Origin: an uncultured Pelagibacteraceae bacterium
Lineage (GTDB): Bacteria; Pseudomonadota; Alphaproteobacteria; Pelagibacterales; Pelagibacteraceae
Assembly (NCBI GenBank): GCA_902516435.1
Contig: CABXYF010000001.1
Location: 1-64,000, forward strand
Length of the DNA stretch: 64,000 bases
Reading direction: 5' to 3'
A model generated the notes under the pieces. It saw only the letters and a program-made list of their open reading frames with translations, was not told the DNA's origin and did no database searches. Made by a program: the position numbers and the translations under genes. This document shows, one piece after another, positions 42,671 to 51,474 of this stretch (position 1 is the first letter of the stretch; the number at the start of each line of letters is the position of its first letter).

Positions 42671-44740
42671 ATGTCTGAGTTTTTTTTAGAACTATTTAGC
42701 GAGGAAATACCCGCAGGTCTTCAAAGAAATTTAAGGGAAAACTTATTGAAATCTTTTAATGATTTTTTTGAAGAGAAATCTATTCCATTTAAAAGAAGTT
42801 CTTCCTATTCAACCCCGAATAGATTGGTGATATTATTTGAAGGGCTTCAAAAACAAACAATTCTTAAGTCTGAGGAAATAAAAGGTCCGAGTACAAAAGC
42901 CCCAGATCTAGCTATAGAGGGCTTTATACGATCAAATCAAACTCTAAAACAAAATCTTTATGAAAAAGAAACTGAAAAAGGTAACTTTTTCTTCTTTAAA
43001 ACGAAATCAAAAAAACTTTATACCCACGAGTTATTAGAAGAGTTTGTTCCAAAAATATTAGATAAAATTCAATGGAAAAAATCAATGCGTTGGGGGGATT
43101 TTAGTTTAAATTGGGGTAGACCGCTCAAGTCTATTTTGGCAATCTTTAACAAAAAAACACTAATATTTAAATTTCATCATATTCAGTCATCTAATTTTAC
43201 TTTTGTAGATAAAGATTTTGAAGAAAAGAAAATAAAATTTTCTGATTTTAAAAAATATAAAAATTTCTTTAAAAAGAAAAAAATAATAATTGACCCTGTT
43301 GAAAGAAAAAAAATTATTGAAAAAAAATTTCATTTACTTTTAAAAAAGAAAAATATTGTTATAGAGCAAAATCCAAAGCTATTGGAAGAAGTTGTTGATT
43401 TAATAGATCAACCCAATGTTCTTGTTTGCCAGTTTGATAAAAAGTTTTTAAAAATACCAAAAGAGATTTTAATAATCACAATGCAATACCATCAAAAATA
43501 TTTTCCTACTTTTGATAATAAGGGAGGTATTACAAACGAATTTTTAGTTGTTTCAAATAAAAAAGATCTAAAAGGGTTAATAAAGCTAGGTAACGAGAGA
43601 GTAGTAGAAGCAAGACTTACCGATGCAAAATTCTTTTGGCAAAAAGATAAATCTCAAAACTTAGTAAAACAAGTCTCAAATTTAAAATCTATGAATTATT
43701 TTAAGGGCTTGGGAAGTTATTTCGATAAAGTTCAAAGAATGAGAAAGCTCGGAGGAATGCTTTCAGATGAACTATTAATAAGTAAAGAAAAAGTGGAATT
43801 ATCAGCATCAATCTCTAAAGTCGATTTATTATCTGAACTAGTGGGTGAGTTTCCTGAGCTTCAAGGGATTATGGGTGGTTATTTTTCTGAGGCACAAGGT
43901 TTTGACAATGATGTAGCACTATCAATAAGTGAACAATATTTACCTTCAGGGTCTGGGTCAAGGGTTCCTAAAAAACCTTTTAGTATAGCACTAGCTCTGT
44001 CAGACAAAATAGATACACTTGTAGGTTTTTTTGGAATTAACCAAAAACCAACAAGCTCTAAAGATCCATTTGCTCTTAGAAGATTAACTTTAGGAGTAAT
44101 TAGAATAATTGTAGAAAATAATAATCATATTAAAATAAGAGATTTGATTAACTATTCATCTTCACTCTATATGGATCAAGGCTTCACATTTGAAAATAAA
44201 TTACTTCAAAAAGAACTTTCTGAATTTCTAATGGACCGACTAAAATTCTATATGAAGGAAAAAAATATTCGAAATGATATTATTCAAGCATCTATCAATT
44301 CACATAATTTAGATCAACTTGTAATAATTTTTGAAAAGGCAAAATATTTAGATAAAATAATTTCAAAATCAAACGGACAAGAGATAATATCAAGTTATAA
44401 AAGAGCCTCAAACATCTTGGAAAGTGAGTTGAAAGGACAGAATTTTGATCTTTCAAATATAACTGACCCTGGTGTTTTCAAGACAGATTTTGAAAAAAAT
44501 TTGTTTAAAAAGATAAATGGATTAAGGAAATATTTTTCTTCAATTAATAAAGATGAAGTTTATTCTGAAACTCTTAATAACTTACTAGATGCCAAAAAAG
44601 TAATTAACGAATTTTTTGACAATGTTGTAGTTAATGACGTTGATCCAGGTATTCGCAAAAATAGACTAGAACTTATTCAAATCTTATGTAAAACCTTCAA
44701 CAACTATGTTAATTTTTCTTTAGTAGACTCCCAAAAATGA
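42671..44740 (+). CDS. glyS: Glycyl-tRNA synthetase beta subunit
   Basis: FFLELFSEEIPAGLQ, MRWGDFSLNWGRPLKSI; directly follows glyQ. Confidence 0.96.
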   Translation: MSEFFLELFSEEIPAGLQRNLRENLLKSFNDFFEEKSIPFKRSSSYSTPNRLVILFEGLQKQTILKSEEIKGPSTKAPDLAIEGFIRSNQTLKQNLYEKETEKGNFFFFKTKSKKLYTHELLEEFVPKILDKIQWKKSMRWGDFSLNWGRPLKSILAIFNKKTLIFKFHHIQSSNFTFVDKDFEEKKIKFSDFKKYKNFFKKKKIIIDPVERKKIIEKKFHLLLKKKNIVIEQNPKLLEEVVDLIDQPNVLVCQFDKKFLKIPKEILIITMQYHQKYFPTFDNKGGITNEFLVVSNKKDLKGLIKLGNERVVEARLTDAKFFWQKDKSQNLVKQVSNLKSMNYFKGLGSYFDKVQRMRKLGGMLSDELLISKEKVELSASISKVDLLSELVGEFPELQGIMGGYFSEAQGFDNDVALSISEQYLPSGSGSRVPKKPFSIALALSDKIDTLVGFFGINQKPTSSKDPFALRRLTLGVIRIIVENNNHIKIRDLINYSSSLYMDQGFTFENKLLQKELSEFLMDRLKFYMKEKNIRNDIIQASINSHNLDQLVIIFEKAKYLDKIISKSNGQEIISSYKRASNILESELKGQNFDLSNITDPGVFKTDFEKNLFKKINGLRKYFSSINKDEVYSETLNNLLDAKKVINEFFDNVVVNDVDPGIRKNRLELIQILCKTFNNYVNFSLVDSQK

Positions 44741-47394
44741 AAAAACTAATTTTAAATTTCAAATCTCACGATAGCAAAAAAATTAAAATCCCAAGAAATT
44801 TTTTAGGTGGAAAAGGAGCCAACCTTTCAGAAATGGGTCGAATGAGATTACCGGTTCCACCTGGATTTACTATTTCTACAAAAGTATGTGATTTATTTTA
44901 TAAAAATAAAAAAAAACTTAATAAAAGTATAGTCAAATCAATTAAAAAAGAATTAAAGGCTGTTGAAAAGGAAGTTTCAAAAAAATTTGGTGATTTAAAA
45001 AATCCATTATTACTTTCAGTCAGATCTGGAGCTAGAGTTTCTATGCCTGGTATGATGGATACAATTTTAAATTTAGGATTAAATGATAAAACCGTTAAAG
45101 CCCTAGCATCAAAAACCTTTAATGGTCGATTTGCCAAAGATAGCTACAGAAGGTTTATTCAAATGTATGGCAATGTAGTAATGGGCGTTGAAGGGTATCA
45201 TTTTGAAGAATTAATTGAGAATTACAAACTTACAAAAGGTGTTTTATTGGACACTGATTTAGATGAAAATGACTGGGATGGACTTATTGAAGATTTTAAA
45301 AGAACAGTTAGGGAAAAAGCAAATAGAGATTTTCCTCAAGATGTTCATGAACAGTTGTTAGGAGCAATCAGTGCAGTATTTTTGTCTTGGGATAGTAAGA
45401 GAGCAAAAATCTATAGAAAATTAAATCATATACCTGCAGAGTGGGGAACAGCAGTTAATATTCAATCAATGGTTTTTGGAAACATGGGAGACGACTGTGC
45501 AACTGGTGTTGTTTTTACAAGAAATCCATCAGACGGTGAAAACGAAATTTATGGAGAATATTTAATTAATGCACAAGGAGAGGATGTTGTTGCTGGAACA
45601 AGGACTCCACAATATATAACTAAAAAAGCTCGACAAAATGCTAAAGTTAAAGCTCCGTCAATGGAAGAGTCTATGCCCAAAGTTTATAGACAACTTTATA
45701 AGATCCTAAAAAAATTAGAAAAACACTACAAAGATATGCAGGATGTAGAGTTTACAGTTGAAAATAAAAAGCTGTGGATGCTTCAAACACGTTCTGGAAA
45801 AAGAACTGCAAAATCTGCAATTAAAATTGCAGTTGATATGGTTAAAGAAAAATTAATTTCAAAAAAAGACGCTGTGTTAAGAATTGACCCACACTCACTT
45901 GATACACTTCTTCATCCAACTCTAGATGAAAAAAGCACAATAAATGTAATTGCAAATGGCTTGCCCGCATCACCAGGTGCTGCGAGTGGTAAAGTTGTAT
46001 TCACATCTGAGGAAGCAGAAAAGCTAACATCCATGATGCAGGACACAATATTAGTTAGAGTAGAAACCTCTCCTGAAGATATACAAGGAATGCATGCAGC
46101 TAAAGGAATCTTAACTGCAAGAGGCGGAATGACAAGCCATGCAGCAGTTGTAGCAAGAGGAATGGGAAGACCTTGTGTTTCAGGTTCGAGTGAAATTGAT
46201 ATAAATTATGAAAATAAGTCATTTAAAACTTCATCTATTAAAATTAAAGAGGGTGACATAATAACAATAGATGGCTCAACAGGAAGAATAATCGAAGGTA
46301 GCGTTGCAACTGTAAAGCCAGAAATGTCGGGTGATTTTTCAAAATTAATGTCGTGGGCTGATAGTTATAGAAAATTAAATATAAGAACAAATTCAGAAAC
46401 CCCAAAAGATACCAAAACCGCAAAAGATTTTGGTGCTGAAGGCATTGGACTTTGCAGAACTGAGCACATGTTTTTTGATGAAGAGAGAATCTTATCTGTA
46501 AGAGAAATGATACTTTCTAAAACTAAAGAAGATAGAGCTAAAGCTTTAGGTAAACTTTTACCACATCAAAAAAAAGACTTCACTGAAATTTTTAAGATTA
46601 TGAATGGCTTACCAGTGACAGTAAGATTGTTAGATCCTCCTTTACATGAATTTTTACCAAGAACAAATAAAGAAATTAGCGAATTAGCAGAAATTGTTAA
46701 TCTTTCGGTAAAAGAGGTTGAAACAAGGATTGTGGAACTTCATGAACAAAATCCAATGCTAGGGCACAGAGGTTGCAGATTAGCTATATCATTTCCTGAA
46801 ATATATGAGATGCAATGCAGAGCAATTTTTGAAGCATTATGTGAGCTTAAAAAAAATAAAATTAAATCAGCGTTCCCCGAGATTATGATTCCACTAGTTT
46901 CTACAGAGGCTGAAATTAAAATAATGAAAGATTTAGTCGAAAGAATAGCAAGTATGGTTCAAAAAGAAAATAAATTAAAAATAGACTTCATGGTTGGAAC
47001 GATGATTGAGCTCCCAAGAGCAGCTATCAAAGCAAAAGAAATAGCAAAATACGCAGAATTTTTTAGTTTCGGTACAAATGATTTAACACAAACTACTTTT
47101 GGAATTAGTAGAGATGATAGTGGAAAATTTCTAAATGATTACTTAGAAAATAAAATATTTTCTATTGATCCTTTTGTTTCAATTGACGAAGGAGTTTCAG
47201 ATTTGGTTGAGATTGCTGTTGCGAAAGGAAAGAGCCAAAATAAAAAGATAAAACTAGGGATCTGTGGAGAGCATGGTGGAGATCCAAAAAGTATTTATTT
47301 TTGCGCTAAAGCCGGTCTTCATTATGTATCTTGTTCCCCTTATAGAGTTCCAGTTGCTAGATTAGCAGCAGCTCAGGCAGAATTAAAAAAATAA
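44737..47394 (+). CDS. ppdK: Pyruvate, phosphate dikinase
   Basis: LGGKGANLSEM, GGMTSHAAVVARGMGRPCV active-site His, FGTNDLTQTT. Confidence 0.98.
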   Translation: MKKLILNFKSHDSKKIKIPRNFLGGKGANLSEMGRMRLPVPPGFTISTKVCDLFYKNKKKLNKSIVKSIKKELKAVEKEVSKKFGDLKNPLLLSVRSGARVSMPGMMDTILNLGLNDKTVKALASKTFNGRFAKDSYRRFIQMYGNVVMGVEGYHFEELIENYKLTKGVLLDTDLDENDWDGLIEDFKRTVREKANRDFPQDVHEQLLGAISAVFLSWDSKRAKIYRKLNHIPAEWGTAVNIQSMVFGNMGDDCATGVVFTRNPSDGENEIYGEYLINAQGEDVVAGTRTPQYITKKARQNAKVKAPSMEESMPKVYRQLYKILKKLEKHYKDMQDVEFTVENKKLWMLQTRSGKRTAKSAIKIAVDMVKEKLISKKDAVLRIDPHSLDTLLHPTLDEKSTINVIANGLPASPGAASGKVVFTSEEAEKLTSMMQDTILVRVETSPEDIQGMHAAKGILTARGGMTSHAAVVARGMGRPCVSGSSEIDINYENKSFKTSSIKIKEGDIITIDGSTGRIIEGSVATVKPEMSGDFSKLMSWADSYRKLNIRTNSETPKDTKTAKDFGAEGIGLCRTEHMFFDEERILSVREMILSKTKEDRAKALGKLLPHQKKDFTEIFKIMNGLPVTVRLLDPPLHEFLPRTNKEISELAEIVNLSVKEVETRIVELHEQNPMLGHRGCRLAISFPEIYEMQCRAIFEALCELKKNKIKSAFPEIMIPLVSTEAEIKIMKDLVERIASMVQKENKLKIDFMVGTMIELPRAAIKAKEIAKYAEFFSFGTNDLTQTTFGISRDDSGKFLNDYLENKIFSIDPFVSIDEGVSDLVEIAVAKGKSQNKKIKLGICGEHGGDPKSIYFCAKAGLHYVSCSPYRVPVARLAAAQAELKK

Positions 47395-47406
47395 TAATTT
47401 TAATTA

Positions 47407-47510
47407 GGGGTGTTCTGTTGTCAGGTGCCCCAAGCTTTGTTTCAATAATCCTTATATTTCAGCAATTATCAATCGTAAAATTAAAACAATTAGAAAATAA
47501 TTCCGAATAG
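47407..47510 (-). other. Degenerate partial duplicate of the ssrA (tmRNA) coding-piece 3' region
   Basis: 47407..47431 GGGGTGTTCTGTTGTCAGGTGCCCC matches the tmRNA end 48600..48624 at 23/25; a 9-nt AGCAATTAT match follows at 47461 (resume-codon region in the intact copy), then a CCGAA-containing motif. Confidence 0.5.
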
Positions 47511-47582
47511 ATTCCAAACAAAATAACGTTCGGAATAGATCTGTCTTTTTGTAAAAATGTTTAATAAACTGTATCTTAAATT

Positions 47583-48509
47583 ATGAAAGTCTTTTCAACG
47601 ATAATTCTCACGTGTCTAACGGTATTACTGTTATGCAGTGAAGTTAATGCAAAAAAATATAAAGTAAATGATGTAGTTGAAAATCAATTTATCATGAATA
47701 AAAAATTTCAATTAAATTTACCCAAAGGTAAATGGGTAGTAGTTGAAAGGGACTTTGCATTTTATTATGGTCTTGCTAGTAAAGTTTACTCTTTGATTAG
47801 AATAGAAAATAATGCAGCTGTAGAATGGATAGAAATTGGTGAAATGAAAACTGCAGGAGTTCTTGAGACATATGTAAACCAGGCAATATATCAAGCAATT
47901 TTTAAAAATAAATATGATGGGTGCTATGACCGTCCTGAATACTTTATTGTTAAAGTTTATAAAAAAGGTAGCAGCCATAATTGTTTGGTAATTGATCATT
48001 CTGATGTACACAAAGATTTTTATACTCCAGATGATCCAGAAATTTCTAATGCACGTTTAAAAAAATGGATAAGAGACAATAATATTCAAATACCTAAAGT
48101 GGGTCTATCTAGTTTTCATGCTTATTTTTCTAGGTTGGCTTCTGGCAAATGGTATTTATTATTCTATGGCATTGATCCAAAAATTCTTAATGCACCAAAA
48201 AATAAATTTGTGAGTGAGGAAACTTCAGAATATCATAGAAATAATATTTCTAATTACCCTGAACACCAGAAAATCATGGACAAGTGGGTTTCAATTTCTG
48301 CAATGAGACATATCGAATTTGAAAATATAATTAAAATTTTAGATAGACACAAACTAGACTTAACTGTACTTGCACCTTCTTCATCTAAATTAGATACAAA
48401 TTTTTCAATAGACATTATAAATCAACTAAATAAACTAAGCGATTTATACAAAAGCGGTGTATTAACAAAAATTGAATTTGAAAAAGCTAAAAAGAAAATA
48501 TTAGACTAA
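47583..48509 (+). CDS. Secreted orphan protein with C-terminal SHOCT-like domain
   Basis: N-terminal signal peptide (MKVFSTIILTCLTVLLLCSEVNA); C-terminal INQLNKLSDLYKSGVLTKIEFEKAKKKIL is SHOCT-like; central part unrecognised. Confidence 0.7.
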   Translation: MKVFSTIILTCLTVLLLCSEVNAKKYKVNDVVENQFIMNKKFQLNLPKGKWVVVERDFAFYYGLASKVYSLIRIENNAAVEWIEIGEMKTAGVLETYVNQAIYQAIFKNKYDGCYDRPEYFIVKVYKKGSSHNCLVIDHSDVHKDFYTPDDPEISNARLKKWIRDNNIQIPKVGLSSFHAYFSRLASGKWYLLFYGIDPKILNAPKNKFVSEETSEYHRNNISNYPEHQKIMDKWVSISAMRHIEFENIIKILDRHKLDLTVLAPSSSKLDTNFSIDIINQLNKLSDLYKSGVLTKIEFEKAKKKILD

Positions 48510-48599
48510 ATCTTGAAAATAATCCCGAACACAGCCCGAATCCTATGGTTGTATTTTTTAAATAACGTTGATACTGAAAACTAAATTAAATAATGAGAA

Positions 48600-48858
48600 G
48601 GGGCGTTCTGTTGCCAGGTGCCCCAGACCCCGTTTGCTTAATTAACTGAGTTAATTAGGCAGCAAGTGCGTAACTTTCGTTAGCAATTATAAATTAGCCC
48701 GTTTCGGTGGAACAATCCCGAACGAAAGAATAGCCTTTAGACATCCGTCGAATCTAGTTCACCCCCATAAGTTGTAATGGTGGAGGTGGTGGGTACTGCC
48801 CCCACGTCCGCAATGGTTATTACGAAATTCGTTTATCGTCGTAGTTGGAAAACCAACT
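48600..48858 (-). ncRNA. ssrA: Permuted two-piece (alphaproteobacterial) tmRNA; acceptor piece ends at 48778 (CCA), 11-nt intervening loop 48767..48777, coding piece starts at 48766
   Basis: Reverse complement contains GGGGGTGAACTAGATTCGACGG (tmRNA 5' signature), ...GGACGTGGG...CCCACCACCTCCACCA (acceptor 3' end), 7-bp acceptor pairing GGGGGTG/CACCTCC, tag ORF GCT AAC GAA AGT TAC GCA CTT GCT GCC TAA, terminal hairpin GGGGC...GCCCC; outer 5' limit approximate. Confidence 0.92.
48655..48684 (-). other. tmRNA proteolysis tag reading frame ANESYALAA-stop
   Basis: Minus-strand codons GCT AAC GAA AGT TAC GCA CTT GCT GCC TAA inside ssrA; ends in the canonical ALAA-type degron. Confidence 0.9.
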
Positions 48859-48863
48859 TTATT

Positions 48864-48891
48864 AATATAAAAGGAATTACAACAGATTCAA
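48864..48891 (-). promoter_or_regulatory. Putative sigma-70 promoter for ssrA
   Basis: Minus strand TTGAAT (48891-48886) - 16 nt - TATATT (48869-48864), just upstream of the acceptor piece and in the thyX leader. Confidence 0.5.
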
Positions 48892-48899
48892 GAACAATC

Positions 48900-49847
48900 A
48901 TGAAACTTACAAAAGAACAAGCAGAAGAAATTAAAAATCAACAATCTCAAAGTAATCAAACTAAAAGAGTTACTGTACCAGAGCTTGAAAAAATTCTATA
49001 TGAAGCAATCCCAGCTTTAGATCATGGATTTGTAAGAGTTGTTGATTATATGGGTGATGACACATCAATAGTCCAATCAGCTAGAGTGTCATATGGAAAA
49101 GGAACAAAACAAGTTTCAACTGACAAAGGTTTAATTAAATATTTAATGAGACATTGGCACAGTACTCCATTCGAAATGTGTGAAATTAAATATCATGTTA
49201 AGCTTCCAATATTTATTGCCAGACAATGGATTAGACACAGAACTGCAAATGTAAATGAATATTCCGCAAGGTATTCAATTCTAGATAAAGAATTTTATTT
49301 GCCATCAAAAGAAAATTTAGCTGCTCAATCCACTAGTAATAGACAGGGTAGAGGAGATGTCTTGGAAGGAAAACAGGCTGAGGAAGTTTTAGAACTATTA
49401 AAAAGCGATGCAGAGAGAACTTATGATAATTATGAGACTATGCTAAATGAAAGATTTGACGGATCAACTATTGATGAAAATAAAAAAGGTTTAGCAAGAG
49501 AACTTGCTAGAATGAATTTGACATTAAACACCTATACTCAATGGTATTGGAAAACTGATTTATTAAATTTAATGAATTTTTTAAGATTAAGAGCTGATAG
49601 TCACGCACAATATGAAATTAGAGTTTATGCCGATATAATGCTAGATACTGTAAAGAAATGGGTTCCTACAACTTATGATGCTTTTATGGATTATAGAGTT
49701 GGTGGCACTGAGGTTTCTGCAAAAGGGAAATTAATTATTCAAAAACTTATCAAAGGTGAAAATGTAGATGTTGAAAGTTCTGGATTATCAAAAAGAGAAT
49801 GGAACGAATTAATGGATGCATTTGATCTTAAAGATAAACTAATTTGA
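48900..49847 (+). CDS. thyX: Flavin-dependent thymidylate synthase ThyX
   Basis: [15 protein letters not shown] signature; true start [10 protein letters not shown] at 48900; the 41 upstream residues of the listed ORF (48777 start) are antisense to tmRNA. Confidence 0.93.
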   Translation: MKLTKEQAEEIKNQQSQSNQTKRVTVPELEKILYEAIPALDHGFVRVVDYMGDDTSIVQSARVSYGKGTKQVSTDKGLIKYLMRHWHSTPFEMCEIKYHVKLPIFIARQWIRHRTANVNEYSARYSILDKEFYLPSKENLAAQSTSNRQGRGDVLEGKQAEEVLELLKSDAERTYDNYETMLNERFDGSTIDENKKGLARELARMNLTLNTYTQWYWKTDLLNLMNFLRLRADSHAQYEIRVYADIMLDTVKKWVPTTYDAFMDYRVGGTEVSAKGKLIIQKLIKGENVDVESSGLSKREWNELMDAFDLKDKLI

Positions 49848-49874
49848 TGAAGTTATTTTTTCAGTAGATAATTT

Positions 49875-50510
49875 TTATTTAATGTTTAAAGCTTGTAAAG
49901 AATTTTGAGCGCCACCCAATTGACCTTTAATAAATGTATTAAAGGATAAAGATATTCTTTCAATATCTGATTTATTTTTCGCAACAGCATGCAACAATGT
50001 TGAAGGAAATAAAACTAATTTTCCATTTTCGTTATTAAAATTAATTTGTGCAGCATTGTTTTCATTAGGAGTGGCAAAATCCTCATAAGACATCAAATTA
50101 CCAAATAAATTTCTTTGAGAATTATGGAATGTTATTGGACACATTTCTCCTTTAATAAAAAGAACAGAGGATATAATTGAATTAATATGTTTATGACGAT
50201 GATGAGATGTATTTTTTTGATTAAAGTTTATCCATGATTGAGTGATATAAATTTCAATATCTTTTTTGAAATTAAATCTATCATAAAAATAAATGAACAA
50301 GTTGTTATTGCAAAATTCTTTTAAATTTTTAAGTTCAGGCGATTCTAATACATAGCTATTTTTTGAGAATAAATTTCCACTTTGATTTATTATTGCATTT
50401 TCTCTTTGTTTATCTATAAAATCTAATTCGCTTTTGTTAAATTTATATTTTTCTGGAGATTTAAAAACTGGAGTGCCAAATAATCTAGCAATATTATCTG
50501 AAATAGACAT
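49875..50510 (-). CDS. Putative 2OG-Fe(II) oxygenase (TIGR02466/PF13759-like)
   Basis: QSWINFNQKNTSHHRHKHINSIISSVLFI, LVLFPSTLLHAVAKNKSDIERISLSFN; internal ATG 50510 (MSISDNIARLFGTPVF) likely start. Confidence 0.75.
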   Translation of the reverse strand: MSISDNIARLFGTPVFKSPEKYKFNKSELDFIDKQRENAIINQSGNLFSKNSYVLESPELKNLKEFCNNNLFIYFYDRFNFKKDIEIYITQSWINFNQKNTSHHRHKHINSIISSVLFIKGEMCPITFHNSQRNLFGNLMSYEDFATPNENNAAQINFNNENGKLVLFPSTLLHAVAKNKSDIERISLSFNTFIKGQLGGAQNSLQALNIK

Positions 50511-50595
50511 GATACGATTAATTGTATTAAACTTAAGAGTGTGATGCAATAAATTAAAGAAATTTGTCGAATACAAACATTAAATAAAATAATCT

Positions 50596-51423
50596 TTATA
50601 AAATAAATTCTGATTTAACTTTAGACGCAAGTACAATAAAAATTTTTGATATTTCATTATCAGGATCTTTTTCAACAATCGGTATGCCTTGATCACCAAA
50701 TTTTCCAACATCTGGATTAATTGGTATTTCTCCTAAGAATTCTTTTTTAAATTCTTCAGCTGTTTTTTTAACACCACCTTCTCCAAAAATTTTATATTTT
50801 TTTCCATCATCACCAATGAAGAAACTCATATTATCAACTAAACCTAAGATTTTAACTCCAAGTTTATCAAACATTTTAATTCCTCTCTTCACATCTAAAA
50901 GAGCTACTTCTTGTGGAGTGGAAACAATTATTGCACCATCCATTTTTATTTCTTGAGAAAAAGTTAGTTGTGTATCCCCTGTTCCTGGAGGCATATCAAC
51001 AATTATAAAGTCTAAATCTTTCCAATTAACTTTCTGAGTAAAAGTTTTAATTGCACTTGTGACCATTGGACCACGCCAAATCATAGGCGTTTGTTGGTCA
51101 GCCAAGAAACCAATTGACATACACTGAATATCATATTTAACGATCGGATCTAATTTTTGACCGTCGCTTTTAGGTTTCTCATTTATGTTAAACATTTTTG
51201 GAATCGAAGGGCCATAAATATCTGCATCTAGTAACCCAACTTTACAACCAACTTTTTTTAAGGCTAAAGCTAGATTTGTAGCAAATGTTGATTTTCCAAC
51301 TCCACCCTTCGCGCTTGAAATGGCTATTGTAAATTTTGTTCCTAAAATAGGATTTTTAGTGAATTTCTTCGGTTCAAGCTTCTTTTTCATTGCGTCACTA
51401 AGTTCTGGCTTTTTATCTGTCAT
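50596..51423 (-). CDS. Mrp/NBP35-family Fe-S cluster carrier ATPase
   Basis: ISSAKGGVGKSTFATNLALAL, DADIYGPSIPKM, VDMPPGTGDTQLT; start 51423 or 51474. Confidence 0.93.
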   Translation of the reverse strand: MTDKKPELSDAMKKKLEPKKFTKNPILGTKFTIAISSAKGGVGKSTFATNLALALKKVGCKVGLLDADIYGPSIPKMFNINEKPKSDGQKLDPIVKYDIQCMSIGFLADQQTPMIWRGPMVTSAIKTFTQKVNWKDLDFIIVDMPPGTGDTQLTFSQEIKMDGAIIVSTPQEVALLDVKRGIKMFDKLGVKILGLVDNMSFFIGDDGKKYKIFGEGGVKKTAEEFKKEFLGEIPINPDVGKFGDQGIPIVEKDPDNEISKIFIVLASKVKSEFIL

Positions 51424-51474
51424 CAATTTATCATTACTTGTTTTTTGCAATAAAGACACTATATACTTTGGCAT

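Noticed and set aside
47718-48011. 97-aa minus-strand ORF opposite the SHOCT gene
   Set aside because: No signal of its own; the plus-strand product has signal peptide and SHOCT tail
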